64,000 nucleotides of DNA from Prosthecochloris sp. (GTDB taxonomy: Bacteria; Bacteroidota; Chlorobiia; Chlorobiales; Chlorobiaceae): positions 62,001-126,000 of the forward strand of contig RAZP01000067.1 in assembly GCA_004028745.1 (NCBI GenBank), read 5' to 3'. The notes under the pieces are model-generated. The model had not been told where the DNA came from, did not search any database, and saw only the letters and a program-made list of their open reading frames with translations. The first letter of the stretch is position 1; every line of letters begins with the position of its first letter. A program made the translations under genes and the position numbers. This document shows positions 39,605 to 49,442 of the stretch, one piece after another.

Positions 39605-41080
39605 CTACTCCTTGTCCAGCTTGCCGACAAGAGAAAGTGTGAACGACGCCCCCATATATTTGAAATGCGGGCGCACCTTGATGGAAACACGATACCACCC
39701 GGGATCGCCTTCGACATCTGACACCTCGACCTGTGCTTGACGAAGCGGCCTTCTGCTGCGCACACCTGGAGCCGGGTTGTCCTGATCGGCGACGTACTGA
39801 CGAATCCAGGTATTGAGCTCGCGCTCAAGGTCGGTACGCTCTTTCCATGTACCGATATTTTCACGCTGCAGCACCTTGAGATAGTGCGCCAGACGGCTGA
39901 TCACAAACATGTAGGGCAGCTGGGTGCCAAGTTTGTAGTTCAGCTCGGCCTCCTTTCCCTCTTTCGAGATGCCGAAGAACTTCGGTTTTTGCGTGGAATT
40001 TGCAGAGAAAAACGCCGCGTTGTCGCTGCCCTTGCGCATGGTCAGGGGAATGAAACCCTGCTCGGCCAGAGTGTATTCCCTGCGGTCGGAAATTTCGACT
40101 TCGGTAGGAATCTTGGTCTGGATCTCTCCCATAGCTTTGTACTGATAAACAGGAAGATCCTCGACCGCCCCGCCGCCCGTGGGGCCGATGATATTGGCGC
40201 ACCAGCGGTACTTGGCAAAGCTGTCAGCCACCCTTGAAGCCAGCGCAAACGCTGCGTTGCCCCAGAGAAACGAGCCGTCGCCTTCTGAAACATTTTCAAC
40301 GTAGTTGAAGTTTTTGGTGGGATTGGTATCCGGACCGTAAGGAAGACGCAGCATGAAATGCGGAAGGGTCAAGCCAACGCTTCTTGCATCCTCGCTCTCA
40401 CGGAAACTCTGCCACTTGACATACTGGGGACCTTCGAAAATTGCCTGGAGATCTTTCAGGCCGGGTAGTCCCGCATAGGAGTCGAGGCCGAACATGCCCG
40501 GATCCGCCGCAGAAATAAACGGGGCATGTGCCATGGTTGATACCGAAGCAATATCCTGAAGCAGCTTCATGTCTCTGGAACCCGGCCCGAACTCGTAATT
40601 CCCGACAAGAAGCCCGTACGGCTGGCCGCCGAACTGCCCGTATTCCTTTGTATAGGCAACCTTATAGAGCCCCGACTTGACAATCTCGGGTGCATCCTCG
40701 AAATCTGCCAGCAGATCGTCTTTGCTGACATTCAGGATTTCAACGCGGGTGTTTTCACGGAAATCGGTCTTGTCGACGAGAAACTTGAGTGAGCCCCAGG
40801 CAGATTCAAGCGCCTGGAATTTTTTGTCGTGTAAGATCATATCAACCTGGGCGGAAATCTTGCGGTCGATTTCAGCGATCATGTCATCGACAATAACAGT
40901 GGTAATCTTCGCTCCTTCACGTTCCGGCTTGAGGATCTCGTCGAGAAACGCCTGCAGTCCCTGCCGGGTCATCGAATAGGCATCGTCGGCGGGGTTGAGC
41001 TTGCTGGTCTGCACAATCTCGTCTACAAGTGTAGCGCCTTCTGCCGGTTTTTCTGCTGAACTATTCTTTTTATCTGCCAT
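39605..41080 (-). CDS. tssC: T6SS sheath large subunit TssC
   Basis: A 491-residue EvpB/VipB-type sheath protein. It has DKKFQALESAWGSLKFLVDK, VLVGNYEFGPGS-like text (YGLLVGNYEFGPGSRDMKLL), then FMLRLPYGPDTNPTKNFNYV and the C-terminal RVSIKVRPHFKYMGASFTLS. It pairs with TssB (30 bases upstream) to form the contractile sheath. A divergent TssB-TssC-like fusion is also encoded at 23425. Confidence 0.97.
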   Translation of the reverse strand: MADKKNSSAEKPAEGATLVDEIVQTSKLNPADDAYSMTRQGLQAFLDEILKPEREGAKITTVIVDDMIAEIDRKISAQVDMILHDKKFQALESAWGSLKFLVDKTDFRENTRVEILNVSKDDLLADFEDAPEIVKSGLYKVAYTKEYGQFGGQPYGLLVGNYEFGPGSRDMKLLQDIASVSTMAHAPFISAADPGMFGLDSYAGLPGLKDLQAIFEGPQYVKWQSFRESEDARSVGLTLPHFMLRLPYGPDTNPTKNFNYVENVSEGDGSFLWGNAAFALASRVADSFAKYRWCANIIGPTGGGAVEDLPVYQYKAMGEIQTKIPTEVEISDRREYTLAEQGFIPLTMRKGSDNAAFFSANSTQKPKFFGISKEGKEAELNYKLGTQLPYMFVISRLAHYLKVLQRENIGTWKERTDLERELNTWIRQYVADQDNPAPGVRSRRPLRQAQVEVSDVEGDPGWYRVSIKVRPHFKYMGASFTLSLVGKLDKE

Positions 41081-41110
41081 GATTTGCCCTCCGGATGAAT
41101 GTTGTGTTAA

Positions 41111-41599
41111 TTAGGATGATTCAATACCGAGTTCCTTGAGAAGCGCTGCCCTTGCATCTTTGTCCTGAACAAGTTCCTGGATCTTCTTGCGAAAATCCGG
41201 AACATTCCCCAGAGGACCTTTCAACGCCTTCAGGGCTTCTCTCAGCTCAAACAGTTTGTTGAGTTCCGGTACCTCTTTTACAATCGCATCCGGTTCGAAG
41301 TCGTGCATGTTTTTAAACTTAAGCTTGACCTCGAGCGGATTGTCCGGATCATCACCCAGAGTGTTCTTGACAGAGCTATCCAGCTCGACCTTCTGAGCTT
41401 TGAGTACCTCGTTGAAATTCTCCTTGTCGATATTGATACTCTTGCGGTCTTCAAGAGGAGTGTCATCGCTCCTCATGGTAAAATCCCCCATAACAAGGGT
41501 TTTCAATGGGAGCTCTACCTCCTCCTTAGCATCTCCCGTGGCAGGTTTATAAACAATGTTTACCCTTTCCTTAGGCGCAACCGATCCTTCTTTTGACAT
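41111..41599 (-). CDS. tssB: T6SS sheath small subunit TssB
   Basis: A 162-residue ImpB/VipA-type protein. Typical segments are RVNIVYKPATGDAKEEVELP, LPLKTLVMGDFTMRSDDTPL and MHDFEPDAIVKEVPELNKLF. It contains the basis of the TssB match seen in the fusion protein at 23425. It lies between tssA and tssC and is expected to be co-transcribed with them. Confidence 0.97.
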   Translation of the reverse strand: MSKEGSVAPKERVNIVYKPATGDAKEEVELPLKTLVMGDFTMRSDDTPLEDRKSINIDKENFNEVLKAQKVELDSSVKNTLGDDPDNPLEVKLKFKNMHDFEPDAIVKEVPELNKLFELREALKALKGPLGNVPDFRKKIQELVQDKDARAALLKELGIESS

Positions 41600-41659
41600 A
41601 ATAACCTCCGGTTTTTGGATTCAAGAAAATAAAGCACGTACAACTTCTTACATAAAGGC

Positions 41660-43231
41660 TTACATCTCCATTTGCAGGGCTTTTATCGGACTGATTTCAG
41701 CTATCCTGGCCAGGGTATTTTCTGCGCGCTGATGCCCCTCCTGATCATCCTGGGACAGAAACCCGTTATAGACAGAGGAAAGAAGCTCGAGCGCCATATC
41801 GGGGTCCAGGATGTCGAGCCTGAAATCATCAATATCTCTGACAATTTTCTCCAGATGCAGCAGAGCTATCTTCTGCTGCCCGATTTTAACCAGAAAATCA
41901 GTGAGACCGCAACGGCGCAGCAGCTCTTCACGTTTCGAACGGCTTCCGCCCACCCCCTGCTGCAACAGGAGAAGAGCTTCTCCTTCCCGTCCTTTCCCGT
42001 TAAGTTCTTTGGCCTTTTCCATGGCTTGTGCAATATCTTTCCTCACCATGCCGTCACTTTGGCTCCCGGAAAAGGACATGGATACGTTCGCACCCGAATA
42101 TTTGTCAGTTACTTTTTTAAGCCACTGCCTTGCCTGTTCCGAAACAAACAAGGTTCCATCAGCAAAACGAAGTTTTTCAATCCCTTTGAGACGGTGAGCG
42201 TAGCCGGCAGACTGCCGTTCGAGCTCTTCAAGCGCCTCATGCTTCTGCAACTGTTCAAGGGCTTTTGCCGAATAAAAGCTGAGATCAAACCAGAACAGGA
42301 AATCATACACCCTCGTTTCCGCCGCTTTCAGCAAGGCGTCCCAATTTTCACTCTCCATGTTCCCCTGTAACGACTGAACCAGTTGCTTTGGCGGCGGTGG
42401 AATACGCGTTTTTCCTTCCATAGAGGGAGGCAGCGACTCAACTGCGCTCCATGCGGCGATGCGGGACAACCTGAACGCAAGAGGAGAAAAAGCGTTTTTC
42501 GAAAAATGGTAGCCCGCAATCTGCTTCAGGCTCTGCATGGCCGCCGCAAGGGCTTTCTGCGCTGATTCATCGTTATCGAGAACCGACGACGGGTGAACGG
42601 AAACCCGGCTCTCGCCAGCCGATACATCCGAAGGAAACCGGGAATGCCCTTCTCCAGATGGTTGACTTTCCGTCTCCGCTCCTCCTTCAGACTTAACAGG
42701 CAGCATTCCTACTATATTCTGCAGATCACGCAGTAAAGGCGGATCATCCATGACTCCTGCAAGAAAGTGATCAAGTGCGTCAAGCTCTCCTGTTATGGAC
42801 TCGACGTCCTCCTTTTTCTGCTCTGGAATTCCAGCGGTTTTCAGCCAGGCGGAACATTTGTCAGCCCACCATTCAATCGCCTGCTTCCTGCCGCGCACTC
42901 TTTTCTTGGGCGGATACATGGTATCCCAGAAATTCTCCGACATTGTTTTGACAAGGGAAACACCATCACGCATGCCGGAAATACCATCCTCGTAGATGAG
43001 AGCTGCCGCAAGGTAACTGGCAACCATCAGATCCTTGGACTGCTCCTGTAGAATTTTCCGGGCAAGAGCATCTACCTTCTTCCAGTCAACCGATGTCGTT
43101 GATGCCGGGTCGTTGAGCTTGTCTACTTCACCTTTCAACGCCTCCATATCCGGTTCGTAACGCACGTCACGTCCTGCAGGCATTGCAGCGTCAACGGGAA
43201 GCTTACCCAGTTCTTCGGTTGTTATAGGCAT
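41660..43231 (-). CDS. tssA: T6SS cap/assembly protein TssA
   Basis: A 523-residue TssA with an N-terminal ImpA domain: VDWKKVDALARKILQEQSKD, then LMVASYLAAALIYEDGISGM and SENFWDTMYPPKKRVRGRKQ. A Ser/Glu-rich linker (about 180-225) leads to a long helical C-terminal region. TssA primes tube and sheath polymerisation at the baseplate or caps the distal end. It starts ten bases after tssM. The C-terminal class was not resolved. Confidence 0.9.
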   Translation of the reverse strand: MPITTEELGKLPVDAAMPAGRDVRYEPDMEALKGEVDKLNDPASTTSVDWKKVDALARKILQEQSKDLMVASYLAAALIYEDGISGMRDGVSLVKTMSENFWDTMYPPKKRVRGRKQAIEWWADKCSAWLKTAGIPEQKKEDVESITGELDALDHFLAGVMDDPPLLRDLQNIVGMLPVKSEGGAETESQPSGEGHSRFPSDVSAGESRVSVHPSSVLDNDESAQKALAAAMQSLKQIAGYHFSKNAFSPLAFRLSRIAAWSAVESLPPSMEGKTRIPPPPKQLVQSLQGNMESENWDALLKAAETRVYDFLFWFDLSFYSAKALEQLQKHEALEELERQSAGYAHRLKGIEKLRFADGTLFVSEQARQWLKKVTDKYSGANVSMSFSGSQSDGMVRKDIAQAMEKAKELNGKGREGEALLLLQQGVGGSRSKREELLRRCGLTDFLVKIGQQKIALLHLEKIVRDIDDFRLDILDPDMALELLSSVYNGFLSQDDQEGHQRAENTLARIAEISPIKALQMEM

Positions 43232-43241
43232 GCAGCCTCCT

Positions 43242-46200
43242 TCAGTTTGGGTCCCAGCAGTTAATGATCTTCTGCGGCACGGTGTCAGGCACTGCGTTAA
43301 GCAGCTGCGTAACCGATTCAGAACCCTGTATTGTATACGACACAGTAATTGCCGTTACCCCGCTGTTTTGCATAAAGACTTTTTGTTCCGGGAAGTCACC
43401 GGACCCGAAAACATGAGTGCCGTCACGAAAATCGTTCAGAAAATGTGCAAACCCCATGGCACCAGGGTATTTTTTGGTCAGGACATATTCGGGAAAGACA
43501 ATTTCCAGCTGCGTATCCCCACAGCTTCCCGGCGCCCATTGTATCGTGGCTTTGCTTGCATAGTTGTAGTTTTCAAGCTCAAACGGCTTGTCGATACAAT
43601 TAACCCCAAGGCGGACTATCTCGGGACGTTCCTTTGCGCCGGCATTAACACCCACCGGAAGAGTGGTCAGTTGTACGGCGTAATTCGTCTGCATGTCGGA
43701 AGCCACAAGCGCCCCTTGATTGAGAAATCCGAAGAACTCCTGCAGGAAAGGCAACTTGTTGCCCAGAAAATCCTTGCGCGTGCCATACCCGTTCGGAGAA
43801 TTAGCAAGAAAAGGCAGGGCAGGCCCGTTGACATATTTCCAGACTGTTCCCTGCTTACTGTCGAACAGGATATGAGCCGTTTTCAAACTGTCGTGCTCAT
43901 CAAGACCGGAAAGCACCGACTCCGTCCACTGCTGCTGCAGGTAACAGGACGTTTCATCGCCGGCATAGAGCAGCAGGTACCCGAGCGGCCCTGCAATCAG
44001 GTCAAGCACCGGTAACTGATTGGTTCCACCCGTCAGCTTGAGCTTGCTCTGCAGCGCACTGTATGACTCCCTCAACTCGACAAAGGGTGACTTGGACTGT
44101 GACTGCTGGGCCTGCCCTGCAGCGCCCCCCTTCTCATAATCAAAACAATCCGCGTAGTTGTCGGTCATCTGTTTCCGGGACATGGATGCAATTGGAATCT
44201 CCGACAAGGCTTTCACATAATCGTTCCAGGCGTCTGCTTGGGCAAGAGAGTCGGCGTAAGCCTTCACCTGCTGTTTGCCGGCGCTTTTTACGTCAAGGCG
44301 CTGTACCTTCAGCTCACCTTTGGCAACATCCCCTTTAATCGACGCCTTTTTTGCACGCAACACCTCGGCCCCAAGCTCTTTGATATGCGAAACAAAAACC
44401 AGATGCTGGGCCCAGGAAGGCAAAGCCTCCATTCCCTCATACTTGCCCACCTCATCCGCGGCGCGGTCAAGAACCATGAAGTACGGGTTGTCCTCCGTTA
44501 CCATTGTCACGGCCTGCTGCTGCCAGGCACTTCTCGAATCAAGCAGCGCCGTACCGGAATTCACCTCCTGTACAGCACGGTACCATTCATGGTAAAATTC
44601 CTGGTCGTACCATTTCCAGAAATCATCCGTCATTGACTTCACATCGCCGAGCGCCGCAGACGAGAGCGAATCGTTTTTCCCTTTGACGCGCAACGCCTGG
44701 TCGAGCAGGGTCAAAAACGCCTTGATCTTATTCCGGCCATCGCCGGTATACGCACCTGGAAGCAGTACTTGCCGGACATCCCCCGGATTGCTGCCGAAAG
44801 ACCAGAATGCGTCCATGCGCACATCGTCGGCCTGAAGCACCTGCAGGAACGCAAGCCATTCGAGCCCTTCCCTGCCGTCTTTTCTCAGGTGCCTTGCAAG
44901 AGCTTGCTGAAGAACGAACAATTGCTGCCGTTCGGCCGGAACATCCTTGTCCCAGTCGAGATACGAATAATACAGTGAACCGAAAATAAGCGCTACATCT
45001 TCCTGGATATCCGGATACTGAATTTTAAGCACCTCGGCGCCGAGAGGAGCGAAAGCGGCAGCGTTTTTCGGGTCGGTATGATGAAGAACATCGTTCAGGG
45101 CATTGATACGCAGCACGAGATACCCGAACAAGGCTGCTTTTGAACGCCGGTTCAACTTCAGCGAGGTGTCATCCAGCACACCGAGTAATTGCTTGTCAAT
45201 ATCCTTGATAAAACCACTCTCAAACAGACTGCAATAATGCTCTTTGAGCTTTTCCTCGATTTTGGTGCGTTGCTCGAAGCCCATAACCGGCAGTACCCAC
45301 GAATGATTTTTTATCTCGACATTGATGATTTCCTCCCTGAATTTTTCAAGCAGAATCAGATCGGTCTGGACATCCGACGAGAGTGAAGGAGGATCAAAAA
45401 AGGAATCACGGACATCGTCGAGAAAAGAACGGTTAAACAACCATGTATAACACATAATACCTGACACCAGTACACCGAAAAGCAGCCACGACGAGAGAGC
45501 GAGGTTGGAAGTAATCCTTTTCCAGAGCGCATATTCGGCAAGCGGCGTAAAGATGTTTCGGCTTGAAGGAAGAATACGGGCGAAAAAGTCTTTCAGGTAT
45601 ATTCCCCTGTCAGGCAGGGTTCCGGCTGCATCTTCTTTCTTGTCGAGTTTTGCAACTTTCAGAAACTCCGAAACGGGAACACCCTTGCGAAGGGCACTCG
45701 AGAAGAAAACACCCTGCAGGTGGGGCGTTTCCTGATAGGTATTCTCCTTGAACACCGATTCGAGAAAGCGTCCGAGTCCTCCGGTAAGAGCATGAAATTC
45801 AGCGGGAAACTGCAGAAGATCGGAAACGCTTCTTTCCCGGTGAAGAAGCTGAAAACGAATCCTGTGCAAACGGGCTTCCAAGCTGCGTACCGCATCCTGG
45901 AACACATCTTTCCAGAAAAGCTTTTTTCCAGTATTGACATACCCCATTGCCTGATCGAGCTCACTGTCTGCCAGCATATGGTTGAGTCCGGCAAAGCCGT
46001 AAATAAGATCCATTTTGGTAACCAGTACATACACAGGAAATTTTGCACCCATGGTACGCATCATCTGGTCTATACGCTGGCGGATGTTTCTCCCTTTCTC
46101 TTCAATCGATGATATGTCGTCCTCAAGAAGCCTGTCAGCCGCAACGGCGACAATGACCCCGTTCAGCGGCTCCTTTTTACGATAACGGGCAAGAAGTGCA

Positions 46201-46781
46201 AGAAACGCCTTCCATTCGTCAAGATCGCCACCCTCGTCGACGGGAATGGTATACCTGCCCGCTGTGTCGAGAATAATCGCCTTGTCGAAAAACCACCAGT
46301 CACAGTTACGCGTTGCACCCACCCCAGGCGTCGATGCCACATCTGTCATGGGGGTATTCAGCCCGGCCCGTCTGATAGCCGATGTTTTTCCCGCACCCGA
46401 CTCTCCGATAATCATATACCAAGGAAGAACATAGAGCGGGTTGCCTTTTTTTCTAAGAAACGAGCGACGTAGATGGTTTACGGACGTTTTCCAATGTTCC
46501 TGCAGCTCCAAAATCTGGTGACGCCCGGTTCCTGCTGCAGCGATTCTGGCCTCGTCCTGCTGGACAAGGCGATCGATAAACCGTTTCTCCCTGCGCCGCA
46601 TCAGGTATCGCCGAACGGCGAATACTGCAATGACAACCGCAAGGATTCCCGCATCGACCGCGGCTGCAAGCCACCAGGGATCATGCCGGAGAGCAATCAT
46701 CCAATAAGTCAGACCCAGAAGTGCGGCAATAAACAGCACAACCAGAACAATCTTGCTTATCTGTTTTACTTTCGGAGTCAT
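43242..46781 (-). CDS. tssM: T6SS membrane complex protein TssM (IcmF)
   Basis: An 1179-residue inner-membrane protein. Two N-terminal helices lie at about 8-31 and 36-57; a cytoplasmic NTPase-like domain has Walker A GESGAGKT at 126-133. A third membrane span is near 427-448 (SSWLLFGVLVSGIMCYTWLF), with a large periplasmic part beyond. The C-terminal beta-rich region should contact the TssJ lipoprotein. With TssL and TssJ it forms the trans-envelope anchor. The retained Walker motif suggests ATP binding, which not all TssM proteins keep. Confidence 0.96.
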   Translation of the reverse strand: MTPKVKQISKIVLVVLFIAALLGLTYWMIALRHDPWWLAAAVDAGILAVVIAVFAVRRYLMRRREKRFIDRLVQQDEARIAAAGTGRHQILELQEHWKTSVNHLRRSFLRKKGNPLYVLPWYMIIGESGAGKTSAIRRAGLNTPMTDVASTPGVGATRNCDWWFFDKAIILDTAGRYTIPVDEGGDLDEWKAFLALLARYRKKEPLNGVIVAVAADRLLEDDISSIEEKGRNIRQRIDQMMRTMGAKFPVYVLVTKMDLIYGFAGLNHMLADSELDQAMGYVNTGKKLFWKDVFQDAVRSLEARLHRIRFQLLHRERSVSDLLQFPAEFHALTGGLGRFLESVFKENTYQETPHLQGVFFSSALRKGVPVSEFLKVAKLDKKEDAAGTLPDRGIYLKDFFARILPSSRNIFTPLAEYALWKRITSNLALSSWLLFGVLVSGIMCYTWLFNRSFLDDVRDSFFDPPSLSSDVQTDLILLEKFREEIINVEIKNHSWVLPVMGFEQRTKIEEKLKEHYCSLFESGFIKDIDKQLLGVLDDTSLKLNRRSKAALFGYLVLRINALNDVLHHTDPKNAAAFAPLGAEVLKIQYPDIQEDVALIFGSLYYSYLDWDKDVPAERQQLFVLQQALARHLRKDGREGLEWLAFLQVLQADDVRMDAFWSFGSNPGDVRQVLLPGAYTGDGRNKIKAFLTLLDQALRVKGKNDSLSSAALGDVKSMTDDFWKWYDQEFYHEWYRAVQEVNSGTALLDSRSAWQQQAVTMVTEDNPYFMVLDRAADEVGKYEGMEALPSWAQHLVFVSHIKELGAEVLRAKKASIKGDVAKGELKVQRLDVKSAGKQQVKAYADSLAQADAWNDYVKALSEIPIASMSRKQMTDNYADCFDYEKGGAAGQAQQSQSKSPFVELRESYSALQSKLKLTGGTNQLPVLDLIAGPLGYLLLYAGDETSCYLQQQWTESVLSGLDEHDSLKTAHILFDSKQGTVWKYVNGPALPFLANSPNGYGTRKDFLGNKLPFLQEFFGFLNQGALVASDMQTNYAVQLTTLPVGVNAGAKERPEIVRLGVNCIDKPFELENYNYASKATIQWAPGSCGDTQLEIVFPEYVLTKKYPGAMGFAHFLNDFRDGTHVFGSGDFPEQKVFMQNSGVTAITVSYTIQGSESVTQLLNAVPDTVPQKIINCWDPN

Positions 46782-46814
46782 AATGCTGAGCTCACGTGTT
46801 GAAACAAAAACCGG

Positions 46815-47486
46815 TCACACACCGAAGCCAAAATACCGGACAACAAGCTGTCCGAGATCGTAAGCGAAAAACACATACAGCGCCGTCACAACTGCAACGG
46901 GAAGCAAAAACATGCCAACGGTGAATAATGAGGGCATCCTGAAACGTTTTTTACCCGGGAAATTATTTTTCCTGCCGGGATCGTATGCATCTTCGAACAG
47001 CGCATCGGGCAGTTTGCGTATATCCCCCTCGGAAAGCTGCCCGACAAGGCTGGTTTTGATGTCGTCCAGTCGTTTTCTGTCATTTTTCTGATAATAACGG
47101 CCCATGAACCCCAGCGAAAGACAACAATCGTATATTTCTTTGACCTCACGCGGCATGTTGCCGGATTCTTCCATTTTTTTGAAAAACTCTTCTCCCGCAT
47201 TGTTGGTATTGAAATATTTTCGCTGCAGCTGGTGGCCTCCCCAGCCCTTGCCTCCTTCCCACGCTGAACAAAGAATTGTCTCGTCAACCCAGGCACAAAC
47301 GGGGAAAAATCCTTCGAGCCAGAGCGTTTCCTCAAAACCCGCCTCTCCCGCCTTCTCCCGGGAGCGCTTAAGAAGCAGGTCTACTGTTTCCACAACGGAC
47401 TCGAGAGTTCGTTCACCCGTTATGTCAGGGCCGGCAACCCGGCTTACGTACACCATCAGTTCAGTATAACAGTCAATCAGATGCAT
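46815..47486 (-). CDS. tssL: T6SS membrane complex protein TssL (IcmH/DotU)
   Basis: A 223-residue tail-anchored protein. The cytoplasmic part has WLEGFFPVCAWVDETILCSA, then YDCCLSLGFMGRYYQKNDRK. A single membrane helix near the C-terminus is VGMFLLPVAVVTALYVFFAY. There is no OmpA-like peptidoglycan domain, so this is the short TssL type and another protein, or none, must bind the cell wall. It lies 33 bases before tssM in the transcript. Confidence 0.94.
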   Translation of the reverse strand: MHLIDCYTELMVYVSRVAGPDITGERTLESVVETVDLLLKRSREKAGEAGFEETLWLEGFFPVCAWVDETILCSAWEGGKGWGGHQLQRKYFNTNNAGEEFFKKMEESGNMPREVKEIYDCCLSLGFMGRYYQKNDRKRLDDIKTSLVGQLSEGDIRKLPDALFEDAYDPGRKNNFPGKKRFRMPSLFTVGMFLLPVAVVTALYVFFAYDLGQLVVRYFGFGV

Positions 47487-47497
47487 GTTTGCTGGGG

Positions 47498-48895
47498 TTA
47501 TCGTCTTGCAATAATCATTTCTGCGGCGGCATCTTCCGGAGCCTCATCCCAGTAAAGACAAAAAGTTCCCTTGCGCTCGACCTCTTCCCATGCAGGATGC
47601 ATCCTGTCAATGAGAAAGCAGTACCCGTTCTGATAAATCGGGATACCGGGAGGCGGGGTTTCCCTGTATTCGAGAGGCACGCCCTCTATTGCCCGCGATA
47701 CAAGCGTTTCAATCACATTGGATGCCCCGGCCTTTGCATGGTGCTCCAGAACGTTAACGACCTGGCTCCGTTCTCCTGAAGCCCTGATCATCAGATAAAC
47801 AGCACTCCTCTTGTCAAACGCTTCGGAAGGCAGCTCAGCCTGGAAACGGCTTTCGTCGCGTTTGAGCTCGATCACGTTGTCGGCGCCGATAATAATACCG
47901 CCGAGCAGTTCCCCGATCAACAGTTTCACTGCACCGAAACAGTGCTCGAGCTGTTCATGGTCATACGCCGGGACAAGCCCGGTTCCATCGGCAAGCTTGC
48001 CGAGAGCATTGATTCTCTCGGTAAAAGTGCTCAGCTCACCGACCATTTCCCGAAGTACGCCGTAGAGTGCCCAGGGATGCACCAACGGGGTTTCCGTGGC
48101 ATGCTGCAGCTTCGGAACGTAGCGGTTGATCGCACGAAGTGCCTCTATGTAACGCAGATAATTTCCCTCGATATCCTCGACCCTTATCTGCCGCGATATC
48201 TTGTAAAATTCGAGAAGCCTTGCCCGAGTAAAAAGCGCATCCTGGATATCGCGCACAAGCTCAAGAAGTACCGGGGCACTTTCCAGACCGAGTACGGGAG
48301 GAATAAACGAAGCTGAATACTTTACGCTGTCGCCTGTATTTTCAAGAGATGCCACGGGAAAACACAGATAGTCTCCCATGTTTTCGAGCTCGGGCTCCCA
48401 GATAATTCTAAGTACATAGCGCAGAAAATGCACATTCGCCTGCTCTCCGCCTTCGTAAAGGTTTTCCATCATCTCGGGATCAGGCGCGGACACATACTTG
48501 GCGCGAACCTCTGCCGGGTTGTCATGAGCGTTGCTGATCACGGCGTTTTTCTCTCCCGGCATGATCTTTCTGATTCCAAGGAAAACCCTCATGGGTTCGC
48601 CGGGCAAGATCCTCGACTCGACATCCTTGAAGGAACGGGGCTGCAGAACAGCGTTGTCGGGCAATGTCACCATTGTCCCGTCCTGAAAGACAAAACACCC
48701 TTCAAGCAGCTCGAAGACCTTGTTTTCAAGGGCCTCCTCACGAAGCCTCATGGAATGGACACCCCAGAAAAAGGGGCTTGCCTGACGCCTCAGCAGTTCC
48801 ATGCGGGACTGAAAAAACTCCTCCTGATACTGAAAATGATGCGGCTGGAGAAAAAGCCCCTGATGCCAATAAACAGGTTTAATGCTTCTTTTCAC
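47498..48895 (-). CDS. tssK: T6SS baseplate-membrane adaptor TssK
   Basis: A 465-residue adaptor connecting baseplate to membrane complex. From a GTG at 48895 the product begins MKRSIKPVYWHQGLFLQPHH, the usual TssK opening, then FQYQEEFFQSRMELLRRQ. The frame is open upstream to a TTG, but that would add residues lacking family similarity. The GTG overlaps the tssJ end by 17 bases. The C-terminus has GIPIYQNGYCFLIDRMHPAW. Confidence 0.93.
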   Translation of the reverse strand: MKRSIKPVYWHQGLFLQPHHFQYQEEFFQSRMELLRRQASPFFWGVHSMRLREEALENKVFELLEGCFVFQDGTMVTLPDNAVLQPRSFKDVESRILPGEPMRVFLGIRKIMPGEKNAVISNAHDNPAEVRAKYVSAPDPEMMENLYEGGEQANVHFLRYVLRIIWEPELENMGDYLCFPVASLENTGDSVKYSASFIPPVLGLESAPVLLELVRDIQDALFTRARLLEFYKISRQIRVEDIEGNYLRYIEALRAINRYVPKLQHATETPLVHPWALYGVLREMVGELSTFTERINALGKLADGTGLVPAYDHEQLEHCFGAVKLLIGELLGGIIIGADNVIELKRDESRFQAELPSEAFDKRSAVYLMIRASGERSQVVNVLEHHAKAGASNVIETLVSRAIEGVPLEYRETPPPGIPIYQNGYCFLIDRMHPAWEEVERKGTFCLYWDEAPEDAAAEMIIARR

Positions 48896-49442
48896 TTGGA
48901 CTGGTAGTTTCTTGGATGCTGTTTGAAGAAAAAACGAGATCAAGTGTCAGCACCTCGATTTCTGCTTCATGCTTTTTAAAAAGCGGTATTCCTTTGCTTT
49001 TTATCCGGACTGGTATCTCATAAAATTTTGTGGATTTTTTAGGGTCAAGATCATTGTACCCGGCAACAATACCCACCCATTTTGCATTCTCGACACGGCT
49101 CAGCTTGACGGTGTCCTTGTGACCCGGCTGGATAAACAGCCGCCCAACGCCCATGACTGACGAGTCGAAAGACTCACCCTCCAGCAGATGCAGCAAACCA
49201 TCGCGGCTGGCGGTCAGTTTTTTGAAGCCATTGATGCTCTTAAGCTGGTAGACAAGACACAGCAGCGCATGAGGTTTTGAATCGTAGCTGTTCAACAATG
49301 AATCTGACTGATATACCAAGTGAATACCACCAGGCGCATATGACCATGCAGGTTCGAGCTGCTGCTTGTGAGAGGAACAGGCCGTCAGAGAGAAAAAAGC
49401 CAGAAGTCCTGCTGCGGTAAAAGTTTTCAAGATGAACCACAA
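48879..49442 (-). CDS. tssJ: T6SS outer-membrane lipoprotein TssJ
   Basis: A 187-residue lipoprotein from a TTG at 49442 with a plausible AAGG site upstream. The signal peptide is MWFILKTFTAAGLLAFFSLT followed by the lipobox LTAC, with Cys at about 21. The mature part has DSKPHALLCLVYQLKSINGF, then GRLFIQPGHKDTVKLSRVEN and AKWVGIVAGYNDLDPKKSTK, matching TssJ (VasD/Lip). An upstream ATG at 49541 would add 33 residues before the signal peptide and is less likely. It is the first gene of the T6SS operon. Confidence 0.9.
   Translation of the reverse strand: MWFILKTFTAAGLLAFFSLTACSSHKQQLEPAWSYAPGGIHLVYQSDSLLNSYDSKPHALLCLVYQLKSINGFKKLTASRDGLLHLLEGESFDSSVMGVGRLFIQPGHKDTVKLSRVENAKWVGIVAGYNDLDPKKSTKFYEIPVRIKSKGIPLFKKHEAEIEVLTLDLVFSSNSIQETTSPSEKKH

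Noticed and set aside
48896..48943. TTG start extending TssK by 16 residues
   Set aside because: The family opening KPVYWHQGLFLQPHHF begins right after the GTG at 48895.
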